Assembly (NCBI GenBank): GCA_020796225.1
Contig: CM036771.1
Location: 25,003,176 to 25,067,175, forward strand
DNA: 64,000 bases
Direction of reading: 5' to 3'
DNA from: Arion vulgaris
Lineage: Eukaryota > Mollusca > Gastropoda > Stylommatophora > Arionidae
The position numbers were made by a program, and so were the translations under genes. The notes beneath the pieces were generated by a model that was not told the origin of the DNA, ran no database searches, and saw nothing but the letters and a program-made list of their open reading frames with translations. How positions within the stretch are numbered: the first letter of the stretch is position 1; every line of letters starts with the position of its first letter. Positions 1 through 9,600 of the stretch are shown in pieces.

Positions 1-207
1 ACCGGGTTTTACCTCATATGGCTCGTCGCTCTCCGCAGAAATGGCCACACCTGCCAGAGTATTGCACAGACGACCTCCGTAGCTCCGCAACATTACTAGG
101 GTATCTGGAAAAAACTGCATTCGTGAACATAAGGCCGCGGTCCGTATTCGAACCCTCGACTTTCGACTCGCAAGGCAAAGGGCTTCACTACTCAGCCACA
201 GAGACCA
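1..207 (-). mobile_element. tRNA-headed SINE (local family SINE-A), 3' part cut by window edge
   Basis: Read on the minus strand, 207 to about 141 is a tRNA-like head: an A-box-like tggctgagtagtg follows the start, and a B-box-like ggttcgaatac lies about 45 bases on. The body that follows (tacggaggtcgtctgtgcaa, then gccatttctgcggagag) matches the SINE bodies at 13117-13200 and 47613-47735. The head is Pol III promoter-like, as in tRNA-derived SINEs. It is not a tRNA gene because there is no foldable acceptor stem and the SINE body continues. The window starts inside its 3' end. Confidence 0.75.
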
Positions 208-215
208 ACACACTC

Positions 216-320
216 AATCTCATGAGTACACTCATTCTCTCATGAGTACACTCATTCTCTCATGAGTACACTTATTTTCTCATGAGTACGCTCATTCTCT
301 CATGAGTACACTCACTCTTT
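216..320. repeat. 20-bp minisatellite, about 5 copies
   Basis: The unit catgagtacactcattctct repeats five times from 221 to 320 with few substitutions. It begins within ten bases of the 5' end of the SINE-A head, so the array abuts the retroposon. Confidence 0.9.
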
Positions 321-359
321 AGGAAACACACTCCATTCACTTACCCTCACCCAAATACA

Positions 360-720
360 CTCTGTTCTGAATACACCTACTTTCTCCTGAACAAACTCAC
401 TCGCTCTTCTGAATACACTCACTTTCTTTTAGATACACTCATGTTCTACTGAATACACTCACTATCTCCTGAATACACACACTCTCTCCTGAATACACTT
501 ACTTACCAATGGCTACGTTCACTTTCTCCTGAATACACTCACTTACCACTGGCTACGCTTAGTTTCTCCTGAATACACTCACTTACCACTGGCTACGCTT
601 AGTTTCTCCTGAATACACTCACTTACCACTGGCTACGCTTACTTTCTCTTGAATACACTTACTCTTTCCTGAATACACTCCCACTCCTGAACACTTGCAA
701 TATTTCTTGAATTCGCTCGC
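360..720. repeat. Degenerate minisatellite with 40-bp core (501-660)
   Basis: From 501 to 660 a 40-bp unit (acttaccactggctacgctt plus agtttctcctgaatacactc) repeats four times. On both sides a looser motif, tcctgaatacactcac, recurs at irregular spacing. The whole stretch is pyrimidine/A-rich with no coding signal. From 720 to 900 I see only decayed relatives of the same motif. Confidence 0.85.
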
Positions 721-904
721 TCCTGTTTGATTGCAAACACTCTCTTCTGAATGTAATTACTGTCTTATTAGCATACAACTATATAGTTAATAACCCACCC
801 CCTCTTCTAAATGCAACCACTCTTTCATGAATACACTCATACGATATGCATCTCCCTCCAACAGTTATATTCACCCAATATTAAGCCTACCACCAGCTAG
901 CCCC

Positions 905-1186
905 ATTGTTAAGTAAAAAGTAAAGGTACCCGTTCATACCTCGTGGTAGATAGGGCAATACAGTGTTAGGCCTGTATTTTCATTGACCGTCGGCACACGA
1001 TGGGTGATGTGGTCAGCAACACGCCGGCCGCCTTTACTTTCCCAGAGTATGTCTGGTACCCAGTTGAGGCTGGGTCGACCTGAGAGCAGTCGCGGTCGGG
1101 AAAAATTCCGCGCACACTGCGGGAGTTGAACCAAGACCACCAGCCTTGAGAAGTTCACTAACAACTACTCTACCGCGGCTCTCGCC
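905..1186 (-). mobile_element. tRNA-derived SINE, near full length
   Basis: On the minus strand the head starts near 1186 with ccgcggtagagtagttgtta (A box) and has ggttcaactcccgc (B box) about 45 bases later. The body includes ctctgggaaagtaaaggcgg and a 3' end of cgggtacctttactttttac. From memory this body and tail resemble a SINE class common in gastropod genomes. That is recognition, not a database result. The minus-strand open frame 934-1164 is just the SINE read through. Confidence 0.75.
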
Positions 1187-1299
1187 CCATTGTTAAGACA
1201 CCCACAAATTTCCCTGACAGCTAAGTAACAGATGATCTGAACAGAATTGTCATATTTTTCATACTTAACACAACTTTGTGTTACCAAAGCCAAACATGG

Positions 1300-1545
1300 A
1301 AAAAGAGCAAAGCGCAGTCACAAAAATAACCACATGTGAAATACACTGCCTGCGAAAAGTTCCAACAACACCAGAAAAAACAGTCACCAACATCGGCATA
1401 AGAAAGAAAGTTGGCACAAAACCTTGCTTGAATTATATTGAGTAACAAAGAATGAAGTAGTTTGGTCACTTAATAAGAATGCATTCAAACTTCACAGTAT
1501 ACAGAGTCCTCTACAACAGAACATCAAGGAAGAGGAATGTTGTAG
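1300..1545 (+). mobile_element. LINE-E fragment (3' coding part)
   Basis: Conceptual translation gives RKKVGTKPCLNYIE, then, after a stop, FGHLIRMHSNFTVYRVLYN. The same peptide block recurs at 14620, 19980 and 20900. Peptides of the FGHLIRM type are characteristic of the C-terminal region of RTE-like LINE polyproteins. It is interrupted by stops and breaks off at about 1540 before the usual RKRWL motif. Non-functional. Confidence 0.65.
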
Positions 1546-1652
1546 TTTGTGATGGTTGTTGATGATGATGTTTACTTTACAATGGCTTTGACACAACTAC
1601 AATATATTGGACGACCATGGCTTTGGTTAATTCATATATATATATTTATTTT

Positions 1653-1954
1653 ATGTTAGTATACATGTGTGGACAATACACCAAACACGTCCATCCATGC
1701 TCACTGTTTATTTGATGTTAGTATACATGTGTGGACAATACACCAAACACGTCCATCCATGCTCACTGTTTATTTGATGTTAGTATACATGTGTGGACAA
1801 TACACCAACACGTCATCCATGCTCACTGTTTATTTGATGTTAGTATACATGTGTGGACAATACACCAAACACGTCCATCCATGCTCACTGTTTATTTGAT
1901 GTTAGTATACATGTGGACAACACACCAACAGTCCATCCATGCTCACTGTTTATG
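1653..1954. repeat. 62-bp minisatellite, about 4.9 copies
   Basis: The unit starts atgttagtatacatgtgtgg and ends ctcactgtttatttg. Copies differ by one- to three-base deletions. The open frames across it (1669-1899 and 1731-2060) are produced by the repeat and encode no recognisable protein. No transposon parent is visible. Confidence 0.9.
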
Positions 1955-2184
1955 TTCGTCTCTCTATGTTGTCACTACGTTGCTAAGCAGTACTAACAAA
2001 TCTACGTCAACTAGTTTCACTAAGTCAATGTCTCGTTCTAGTGTTGCTATCTGCTCGTAGTGGACAGCTTTGGGTGCAAACACTACAGTCTCTACTTACT
2101 CATGTCTACAAACTTATCTATCTAAACTACCTGTCTAGTCTGTTAGCTACTACCTGGGGTTGGGGAGCGTTGTACCCGGTCTGG

Positions 2185-2392
2185 CAGACTACTACAGGAA
2201 GACCACGAAAAAGATGGTTAGATGTTATAGCACAATGCTGTCAAAGAGCAAAAATAAATACCACCCAAGCCACCAGAACAGCGCAAGACAAAAACAGAAA
2301 AGCACGAAACTGGGCAACAACTCGGTAGCAGTGTGACGACGCTGGGCAACAACTCGGTAGCAGTGTGTCGAGATAAGAAGAAGAAGAAGAAT
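2185..2392 (+). mobile_element. LINE-E 3' end with (GAA)n tail
   Basis: Translation gives GRPRKRWLDVIAQCCQRAK, ending ...RKARNWATTR, followed by a duplicated 3'UTR piece (gggcaacaactcggtagcag twice) and an agaagaagaagaa tail. It matches 20990-21190 closely. The doubled 3'UTR piece is a minimal version of the larger array at 14865-15072. Confidence 0.75.
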
Positions 2393-2885
2393 AAAGTACC
2401 CTTTCTCTGTCCTCTTGTCCTAGTTCATAGTTCCTTCTTTCTCTGTCCTCTTGTCCTACTTCATAGTTCCTTCTTTCCTTGTACAATTTAATAGTTCAAA
2501 CATCTTACCAGTCTCTCTTCCACCTTTTATCTCTCCCTTCTTCTCTCATTATCATATCCATTCTGCAATAGTATCCGCTCTAGTGATAAACATATTGATC
2601 TTCCTTAACATATGCAGCCTACGGACCTAATCTGACACTTAAACCTCGAGTACGTTCAGATGCACGAACCATCCTTGGCTAGAACTAAAATAACATCACA
2701 TTGAACCTGGGTAAGGATACACGATCTGAAGGGGAGGGTACAGGCTCCGACAAATTAGCATGAATGAGTTTAGCTAACGGAATATATAACAAACAGCAAG
2801 ATGGCTACTTTTCTGAAATCGCAGGAAAACGAAGTAGAATGTTTCCTAGAAATAAATACACTTAGAAGATATTTGAAGGCGATAT
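2393..2885. other. Unassigned; short direct repeat only
   Basis: A direct repeat of about 43 bases around ctttctctgtcctcttgtcc occurs twice at 2400-2475. The remainder has no coding frame, no tRNA-like box and no match to other families in the window that I can see. Confidence 0.5.
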
Positions 2886-3060
2886 TCTTCTTCGAATGCT
2901 TCATATCGACCACTAGTTGGGATTTGTATGTGATCCGAGCCTAAGAGTGATTGTACGTTTTGCCAGCTATGCATCTACAAGTAGGCCAGCACATACGATG
3001 TATTGACTAGGTAGCTTCCTAGGTCCCTGTAGCAGGGAATATGACACCAGGGTTTTCCCT
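2886..3060 (-). mobile_element. SINE-C copy, truncated
   Basis: SINE-C is the commonest short element here. In minus orientation the + strand reads tcttcttcgaatgcttcata, then atttgtatgtgatccgagcc, then gtaggccagcacatacgatg. Read 5'-3', a full copy has a head containing catgtcgtaagaggcgac, an A-rich middle, and a (GAA)n 3' tail. Here the head is interrupted near 3045. Best full-length reference: 42376-42632. Confidence 0.75.
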
Positions 3061-3172
3061 AGTCCCAAGCTTCATCTAGGCACGTATTTTTCAATTAAAC
3101 AAAGGGGTAACCATGTACCTGGTCTGTGGACGTAGGATGACAGACCAGATATATTAGCATGTTTGTGTCCCT

Positions 3173-3456
3173 TAATTGGGGGTTTGAACCTTTGCCCTGT
3201 TTTCTTTTTTCCTGGAGCCAGAGAGGTTAATTGTATTCTCGTTTTATGGAATTGCCAGAGGTGAGTGTTAGGTCACAAAATTCAAATTAGCTGGGATTTT
3301 CCCAACCAGCAACCAGATTTGACCGTAAGAAATATACTAACAGGACAATGACTGATTTGAAAACAAAGAGAAAATGCCATATGATAAATAGGATGCATTT
3401 TGGAGATTAGACAGGCATTCGGATAGAGACAGAGGAACAGAGAGGTATCCAGGGAC
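3173..3456 (+). repeat. Left arm of long inverted repeat
   Basis: Bases 3279-3456 (tgggattttcccaaccagca ... agagacagaggaacagagag) recur inverted at 4823-5000 with only a few differences. The match continues more weakly outward: ttaattgggggtttgaacct here corresponds to the inverse of the segment near 5010-5030. The minus-strand frame 3282-3482 lies wholly in the arm. Confidence 0.85.
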
Positions 3457-4822
3457 AGGCAGTGAGGGTAGTCAATTCTCATTCAGACAGAGGGACAGAG
3501 AGTAGGTAGTCTGAGTCTGAGACAGTTACAGACAGAAAGAGTGAAGAGACAACTTCACAGAACTTCACACAATTTTAGACAACTTCACAGAACTTCAGAC
3601 AACTTCACAGAACTTCAGACAACTTTAGACACTTCATCGACACAACTTCGCACACACAGTAGGGACAGACACTTGGCAGATTCAGCGATCTAGAGGGCAG
3701 AGACAGACCCAGGAACAGTCAGTGAGGGTAGTCTGAGACAGTTACAGATAGAAAGAATTGACTAGTCAAGAAGTGTTGTCTAGAACTGAAGAGACACACA
3801 CAGTCAATATTCGCCAGCAGACAGGCTAGAAGAGATACACATACTATCTAGAGAACACAACACTAAAGAACAGATTGATTCAGCGATTCAGAAGGGCTGA
3901 GACAGACCAAAGGGACAGTCAGTGTAGGTAGTCCTGAAACAGTTAGACTTCAACAGTCAATATTCGCCAGTCAGAAAGAGTAAAGAGACACACACAGAAG
4001 GATTCGACTATTCAGGAAGTGTAGTCTACATCAGACAGAGATCTGCGTAGAGACAGACCCAGCGACAGGTCTGAGACAATCACAGAGGCTACAAGTTTTA
4101 TTAAAGTTAACACGTATGCTATAGTCTGAGACAACCGTCTCCTACTCACTGGAAGTCTTCAACTTCACCAAATAATCCAGCCATATAGAGAACATAGATT
4201 TAACACCATCGATCTGAGACAACCGTCTCCCAATGACTTTATAGTTTATATCATCATCGAAGAGATAGTTTTGAGACTCTCCAGCTAGACGAATCAAGTT
4301 GTGTCTTACTTCCAGTGGAGATAACTTAGGGTGGAGAACTATAGGTATGTTTGTGTAGAGTATAATGTATATGGGAACATTACTTAAACATTTTTAGTTA
4401 GAGACATTCTTTTATGTGTTAATGTTTGGTTGTATATATTAATTTGGTTGTGTTTATGTTATGTGTAGTGATGTATTCTTTTAGATTTTTAGAATTTAAA
4501 TAAATATGTTACAATTGATACAGACTTCGGTAAGACAGAGGGAGAATGTCTGGATATGAATGTTCAGAAAGATATGTTGATGAGCGTTCTGATAATAATA
4601 GTAGCTTATCAGGAACCCCACTATTACATCCCTACCTCAGTCGTCTCTTTCGACATGTGTTGTAGGTCGCAATGTTGCTATTCTTTGCTACTCTCGAGGG
4701 CCCCGGCAATAGACGGGTGTAGATGGCAGAGATTAATAATGCACAGAACGATATGCAAAGGGTTGCAATAGATAGGAAAAGATATGAAGACAGATATGAA
4801 GATATGAAGAAAAGATATGATC
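3457..4822. other. Interior between long inverted arms
   Basis: About 1.37 kb. 3480-4080 is purine-rich with irregular short repeats of agacagag and acttcacagaacttcagac (3546-3625). The motif tctgagacaaccgtctcc occurs twice (about 4119 and 4212). 4330-4520 is AT-rich. A SINE-C fragment sits at 4630-4725. No transposase or other coding frame is visible, so if this is a transposon it is non-autonomous. Confidence 0.5.
4630..4725 (-). mobile_element. SINE-C head fragment
   Basis: The + strand reads cctcagtcgtctctttcgac, then ttgtaggtcgcaatgttgct, then cgagggccccggcaatagac. This is the reverse complement of the SINE-C 5' head. Only the head is present. Confidence 0.65.
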
Positions 4823-5030
4823 CCTGGGTACCTCTCTGTTCCTCTGTCTCTATCCGAATGCGTGTCTAATCTCCAAAATGCATCCTATTTATCATATGGC
4901 ATTTTCTCTTTGTTTTCAAATCAGTCATTGTCCTGTTAGTAAATTTCTCACGGTCAAATCTGGTTGCTGGTTGGGAAAATCCCAACTTGTCATGAGCTGG
5001 TCAGGGGCTTAAATCCCAAATCGGGGGTAA
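4823..5030 (-). repeat. Right arm of long inverted repeat
   Basis: Inverse copy of 3279-3456: ctctctgttcctctgtctct pairs with agagacagaggaacagagag in the left arm, and gctggttgggaaaatcccaa pairs with ttgggattttcccaaccagc-type sequence. Together the arms bound 3173-5030. This is the form expected of a fold-back or long-TIR element, or of two inverted retroposon copies. Confidence 0.85.
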
Positions 5031-5048
5031 ATATGCAGAAGACAGTGA

Positions 5049-5056
5049 AATATATG

Positions 5057-5092
<36 letters not shown>

Positions 5093-5110
5093 CAGAGAGA
5101 GAGAGAGATT
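5049..5110. repeat. (TA)n(GA)n microsatellite
   Basis: A run of alternating ta (5055-5076) passes into ga/gagagaga (5077-5108). Confidence 0.95.
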
Positions 5111-5111
5111 G

Positions 5112-5185
5112 TAGAGAGCACCACAACACCAGCATACCGCTCTATCCTGGGTAACTCGCTCAATCTCCTCCATGAAACTGAGGCG
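5112..5185 (-). mobile_element. LINE-G 3' fragment
   Basis: The + strand ataccgctctatcctgggta ... atctcctccatgaaactgag is the inverse of the LINE-G C-terminus at 17000-17060 (MEEIERVAQDRAGVW). It abuts a different, plus-strand LINE at about 5200. Confidence 0.65.
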
Positions 5186-5199
5186 GATATTTCAGTAAA

Positions 5200-6030
5200 G
5201 TGGAAGCCGTAGGAAAACGAAAAAGAGGACGCCTTAAATAAACCCGCAGACGAAGTCTTCTTAAGGAACTGAAGAGTGTTCGACTATCCTGGAAAACCAT
5301 AAAGAAAACCGCTAGAGGCCGAGATGAGTGGAAACCGTTAGAGACCGAGATGAGTGGAAACCGTTAGAGACCGAGATGAGTGGAAACCGTTAGAGACCGA
5401 GATGAGTGGAAACTGTTAGAGACCGAGATGAGTGGAAACTGTTAGAGACCGAGATGAGTGGAAACCGTTAGAGACCGAGATGAGTGGAAACCGTTAGAGA
5501 CCGAGATGAGTGGAAACCGTTAGAGACCGAGATGAGTGGAAACCGTTAGAGACCGAGATGAGTGGAAACCGTTAGAGACCGAGATGAGTGGAAACCGTTA
5601 GAGACCGAGATGAGTGGAAACCGTTAGAGACCGAGATGAGTGGAAACCGTTAGAGACCGAGATGAGTGGAAACCGTTAGAGACCGAGATGAGTGGAAACC
5701 GTTAGAGACCGAGATGAGTGGAAACCGTTAGAGACCGAGATGAGTGGAAACCGTTAGAGACCGAGATGAGTGGAAACCGTTAGAGACCGAGATGAGTGGA
5801 AACCGTTAGAGACCGAGATGAGTGGAAACCGTTAGAGACCGAGATGAGTGGAAACCGTTAGAGACCGAGATGAGTGGAAACCGTTAGAGACCGAGATGAG
5901 TGGAAACCGTTAGAGACCGAGATGAGTGGAAACTGTTAGAGACCGAGATGAGTGGAAACCGTTAGAGACCGAGATGAGTGGCGAACAACTGTTGAGGTCC
6001 TATACTCCACGAGGAGTGAAGAGGAATATG
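5200..6030 (+). mobile_element. LINE C-terminal coding region split by a minisatellite
   Basis: Before the array the frame reads GKRKRGRLK, a stop, then TRRRSLLKELKSVRLSWKTI and KKTARGRDEW. After the array it resumes as DEWRTTVEVLYSTRSEEEY. Sequences of the type SW..IKK.A..R.EW......C/YSTRSEE are the usual C-terminus of a LINE polyprotein. The array therefore sits exactly at the RDEW codons, and removing it would join the two halves of the motif. The first stop and the 26-bp period make it non-functional. Confidence 0.75.
5331..5980. repeat. 26-bp minisatellite, exactly 25 copies, inside a LINE frame
   Basis: Unit begins gaaaccgttagagaccgaga and ends tgagtg. Start positions 5331, 5461, 5591, 5721, 5851 and 5955 are all exact multiples of 26 apart, so there are no indels in 650 bp. 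Variation is almost only c/t at one site (gaaacc versus gaaact). The founder copy is 5304-5330 (accgctagaggccgagatga), still in LINE context. Confidence 0.97.
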
Positions 6031-6129
6031 TAAGTGACCTCTTCGTGAAGTGTTATCTTTGCAGATCGTTGCTATCATCACAGTCCACCTGAAGAACTCG
6101 ATATTTAAACACATCTGCTGTCTCCTCCT

Positions 6130-6790
6130 TCGTCGTTGCTGTAGCGTAGAAGCTAGGTGCTCGTCTTTCATGCCAACGGTACCAAGTGCGCTTTCTCGTG
6201 AAGCTATCGGGATATTTTTCCTGAGATCAGTGATCTCAGTGGGATGTCAGTGTATCAAGTTCCTAGTTCTATTGGAGATGGACGATAACACGTAGGTCCT
6301 GTGTTCAATTTGAGCCCGTAAAATAACTATTGACAGTTTAAAATTGAGAAGAGTGCAGAGAAAAGACATTGTCTGGCAAAAATTAATTAGTCATCTCAGT
6401 GGGATGTCAGTGTATCAAGTTCCTAGTTCTATTGGAGATGGAAGATAACACGTAGGTCCTGTGTTTGAGAAGAGTGCAGAGAAAAGACATTGTCTGGCAA
6501 AAATTAATTAGTCATCTCAGTGGGTTGTTAGTGTATCAAGTTCCTAGTTCTATTGGAGATGGAAGATAACACGTAGGTCCTGTGTTTGAGAAGAGTGCAG
6601 AGAAAAGACATTGTCTGGCGAAAATTCATTAGAAAAAGATTACAAATAAAATTTCTTCAAAAACATCTTCGCCATCTTCAAAATTACATCGGGACCCTCG
6701 CCAGTGCTACGGAGTTCGTGCACTGCAGCTGAGATCTTCCTGTGTAAGAAAGAGATCGGAGCACACATGGTTACTCACCGAAATGTAATG
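6130..6790 (+). mobile_element. SINE-B copy with internal tandem expansion
   Basis: SINE-B has a tRNA-like head; here ctgtagcgtagaagctaggt is the A box and the B box is degenerate. A middle domain follows (tcctagttctattggagatg ... gataacacgtaggtcctgtg). The 3' domain is tcttcgccatcttcaaaatt ... cagctgagatcttcctgtgt, with a final aatgatt and (tcaaa)n tail near 6800. The middle domain is repeated three times (see 6392-6632). Compare the second copy at 8383-9085. Confidence 0.8.
6392..6632. repeat. About 121-bp direct repeat inside SINE-B
   Basis: The segment from gtcatctcagtgggatgtca to gaaaagacattgtctggca recurs at about 6228, 6392 and 6513. The last two copies are nearly identical over about 120 bp. 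It is wholly SINE-B middle domain, so the element is internally triplicated. Confidence 0.9.
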
Positions 6791-6933
6791 ATTATGGTAT
6801 ATTAGACAATCAAATCAAATCAAAGATTTCCCTAATAGTATGCTGCCCGTGTTGTCTTGGTCGTCCCATGCTTTGTCTTCCTTGTACCATGCAATGTATG
6901 TAAGCTCCTGCAAAGTTTACCTTAATAAAAATA

Positions 6934-7020
6934 TGATCTTCTTCTTCTTCTTTGCGTTCCTTCTTTACGAGCAATTTTAATCACTCTTTGTGATATGTTT
7001 GATCTTTGTCAAGAGTTTCA
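6934..7020 (-). mobile_element. SINE-D 3' tail fragment
   Basis: The + strand cttcttcttcttctttgcgt, then atcactctttgtgatatgtt, is the inverse of the 3' end of the GAA-tailed element at 49846-50095 (gtcgtaaagaacgaacgcaa). Only the 3' 85 bases are present. Confidence 0.7.
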
Positions 7021-7034
7021 TGGACAGAAAAACA

Positions 7035-7330
7035 GACAAATAAACAAGTTTTAGGAAAACTAGGCATGAAGAAACAATTATTAAAAGAAATACAATTCAG
7101 ACAAGTAAAGTATTTTGGGCACATAAAAAAACATGACACCATGATAAAACATTTACTAGAGGGGAAAGTTGAGGGGAAGAGCAAGAGGAAGACCGAGAGA
7201 TAAGTGGGAGGAAACTTTAAGAAATGGACAGGTTACAGTCTGGCAGTGTGCAACACCAAGGCGAAAGACAGAGGATGCTGGAGATTCATTGCAGCCAACC
7301 TTCGATGTGGAGACGGCACCTGATGATGAT
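7035..7330 (+). mobile_element. LINE C-terminal fragment
   Basis: Translation reads LLKEIQFRQVKYFGHIKKHD, then LLEGKVEGKSKRKTER and a stop. The YFGHIK..D...L..G...G...R layout is that of the LINE-M C-terminus at 11545. A tail of gatgatgatgatgac follows at 7321-7335. Degraded. Confidence 0.65.
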
Positions 7331-7334
7331 GATG

Positions 7335-7665
7335 ACCTATAAGGCATATCGTAAGAGGCGACAGAGGTAGGGGCCTAGGGAAGCCATAGTTGCCCGTATA
7401 TTTCCGGGGCCATCATGGTGAGAAATAATAGTAACACTGTGACCTACAAAGCATGTCGTAAGAGGCGACTGAGGTAGATACCTAGAGAAGCTACCATAGT
7501 AAATAAAAAGTGTCACCGAAATCTGATGTGCTCGACTACTTCTAGCCGCATAACTTGCACAATGTACAATCACTCTTATGTTTGGATCACATACAAATCG
7601 TAAAGAGTCGTTAACAAGTGATCTATATGGATCGTTTAAAGAAGAAGAAGAAGAATATCCCATAG
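7335..7665 (+). mobile_element. SINE-C, one partial plus one nearly full copy
   Basis: gacctataaggcatatcgta (7335) begins a partial head. A second head begins near 7400 (ccggggccatcatggtgaga), continues through catgtcgtaagaggcgactg (7448), atcacatacaaatcgtaaag and the tail agaagaagaagaata (7641-7656). The minus-strand frame 7337-7663 is the SINE read backwards. Confidence 0.8.
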
Positions 7666-8042
7666 TACAACTATTTCGTGAAGTTATCTTTAAAGTGTTA
7701 TCACCAACAAAGTAGGCTGTCTAAATTGTCTTCCTATTATTCATCCAAAATGTTCTAAAAATGTTGTTCCAATATATTATTTAACAAGATTCGATTTTCG
7801 TCTTCAAGAAAACAGCCAGCCACAGACAAATTCTCAAGAGACAAATTGAAACATTAACAGCACGAGAGGTTTAGTAGCAACAAAAAGCACAATTTGATAA
7901 AAGTGTTTGCTTCGTCGAGTTCTGAATCTCTCTGGTGCCAACATTACCTTCTTTTTTTTCTTTCTTCTTTTATTCTGTAAGATCTTATCTTATTTTATTT
8001 TAAATTCATTTACCGTGAAGCGACGTTTGGAAATTTAGTTTT
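7666..8042. other. Unassigned AT-rich stretch
   Basis: AT-rich with a pyrimidine run at 7950-7990. No coding frame, tRNA-like box or family match seen. Confidence 0.5.
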
Positions 8043-8340
8043 CTATCTTGTACCAGGTGTGTTGCACTTGAAGTTGTCAGTCAATGCTGACTCTGAGATG
8101 TTATCTATCCATCGTGTTCTTGGCCTGCCTCGTGCTCTGCGCCCTGAGTGTCGATTATTGTAGGAACGTGATGGTAGTATATGTGGTTCCATTCTCATTA
8201 GATGGCCGAACCACTTGATTCTTTGCTTCTCGCTGTACTGCATGCATGGTATAGTACCAACGATGCTTCTGTTATTCTCGTTTCTCACTCTAAAATCACT
8301 GACTGTATACTTCACATGGATCTGATACACACAACAGGCT
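8043..8340 (-). mobile_element. LINE C-terminal fragment
   Basis: The minus frame reads EKQRIKWFGHLMRMEPHILP, then GRRARGRPRTRWIDNI. This is the IKWFGH...RGRPR.RW.D block of LINE polyproteins, of the same type as 55815-57480. No stop until 8043, but the catalytic RT part is absent, so it is a 5'-truncated copy. Confidence 0.75.
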
Positions 8341-8382
8341 TGATTAGTTTTCAACAAAACCTGTATACTGTTCTACAGAAGG

Positions 8383-9085
8383 AGGTATCTGTGGCGTAGA
8401 AGTTAGGTGGTCGTCTCTCGTGCCACAAGTACCAGGGTTCGCTCCCTCGTGGAACCATCTGGATATTTTTCGAGAGATCCCTGGTCTCAGTGTAGGTAAG
8501 ATCGAGTTCCTAGTCCTATTGGAGATGGACGGTAACACGTCGGTTCCCGTGTTCAATTTGACTACGTAAAAGAACCCTTGGCAATTCAAAATCGACTAGA
8601 ACAAAATCGACTAGAACAAAATCGACTAGAACAAAATCGACTAGAACAAAATCGACTAGAACAAAATCGACTAGAACAAAATCGACTAGAACAAAATCGA
8701 CTAGAACAAAATCGACTAGAACAAAATCGACTAGAACAAAATCGACTAGAACAAAATCGACTAGAACAAAATCGACTAGAACAAAATCGACTAGAACAAA
8801 ATCGACTAGAACAAAATCGACTAGAACAAAATCGACTAGAACAAAATCGACTAGATCAGGCTGGAAAACCACTACCAGGGCAAAATTCATTACAAAGGAT
8901 TTTAAAAAAATGTCCATACCCAAATATCTTCACCATCTTCAAAATTACTTCAGGGACCCCCGCCGTCGCCACGGAGCTGGTGCATTGCAGCTGAGATCTT
9001 CCTGTGTAAGAAAGTGGTCGGATCACACATGGTTACTCACCGTATTGCAATGATGTTGGTCCTATCAATCAATCAATCAATCAAC
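8383..9085 (+). mobile_element. SINE-B, best near-complete copy, with 15-bp expansion
   Basis: Head 8390-8455: tctgtggcgtagaagttagg (A box) and ccagggttcgctccctc (B box). Middle: cctagtcctattggagatgg. Then the 15-bp array, then ggctggaaaaccactaccag, tcttcaccatcttcaaaatt, cagctgagatcttcctgtgt, ggttactcaccgtattgcaa and a (tcaa)n tail at 9066-9084. The array lies between the middle and 3' domains; other copies have ttaaaattgagaagagcagg at this place. Confidence 0.85.
8587..8856. repeat. 15-bp minisatellite, 18 copies, inside SINE-B
   Basis: The unit caaaatcgactagaa is repeated 18 times almost without change. Because 15 is a multiple of three, it keeps five frames open: the plus strand reads (NRLEQ)n and the minus strand (VLVDF)n. 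Neither should be called a protein. The founder is the SINE-B segment aaaattgagaagagc. Confidence 0.97.
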
Positions 9086-9194
9086 TGTTCTACACAACTA
9101 TATAAATATCAAAGAAATATATCACATGTTTTACTTCCTACATTGCTTTACTATTACAGCGACCCATTGTTTGGTATTTTGTGGTAGATTACCT

Positions 9195-9600
9195 AACTTT
9201 TCTTAATTTTATTTTCAAATTAAACAATTCTCTCGTCTTGCAGTGGATACCCTCTCACTGTGGAATACTAGGAAATGAAACATCAGACCAATTGGTCAAG
9301 GACGGTTCAGCAGGAGAGGAACCAGATGTGGTAGTTACCTATCACCAAAAGAAAAGGGTGATTAAATCAACCAGAAAGCCACAAATATCAACACAAGACG
9401 ACTACTAAAATGAGCAGATTAGAACATATTGTCCTTCTGCGCCTTAGAACATGACACAATCGACTCCACAGCCACCTGTATACAAAATTCAATATTGGCA
9501 ATTCAGCCATGTGTACATATGAACAGACACATAAGACTGCAGAGCACATACTTCAATACTGTGCCGAATATGATATACTGAAGCAAACTTACTGACTTGT
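9195..9600 (+). mobile_element. LINE RNase H domain and C-terminus, broken
   Basis: The frame from 9181 reads LVLQWIPSHCGILGNETSDQ, then LVKDGSAGEEPDVVVTYHQK. The W.PSHCGI.GNE..D motif is the last conserved block of LINE-encoded RNase H. Another frame then gives LRTGHNRL-type sequence and, at 9520-9590, EQTHKTAEHILQYCAEYDIL, the usual Cys/His end of Jockey/I-like polyproteins. At least one frameshift and several stops. Confidence 0.8.

Noticed and set aside
141..207. tRNA gene on the minus strand (also 905-1186, 8390-8455, 22730-22795, 33756-33822, 58428-58500, 59904-59970)
   Set aside because: A and B boxes are present but stems do not pair well and family-specific SINE bodies follow. These are SINE heads.
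4119..4230. Operator-like palindrome gagacaaccgtctc occurring twice
   Set aside because: Two imperfect occurrences within a repeat-rich transposon-like interior; no gene nearby to regulate. More likely a small local duplication.
8516..8994. Pentapeptide-repeat proteins (NRLEQ)n and (VLVDF)n
   Set aside because: Both are readings of a 15-bp array on opposite strands inside a SINE. No start context or independent coding support.
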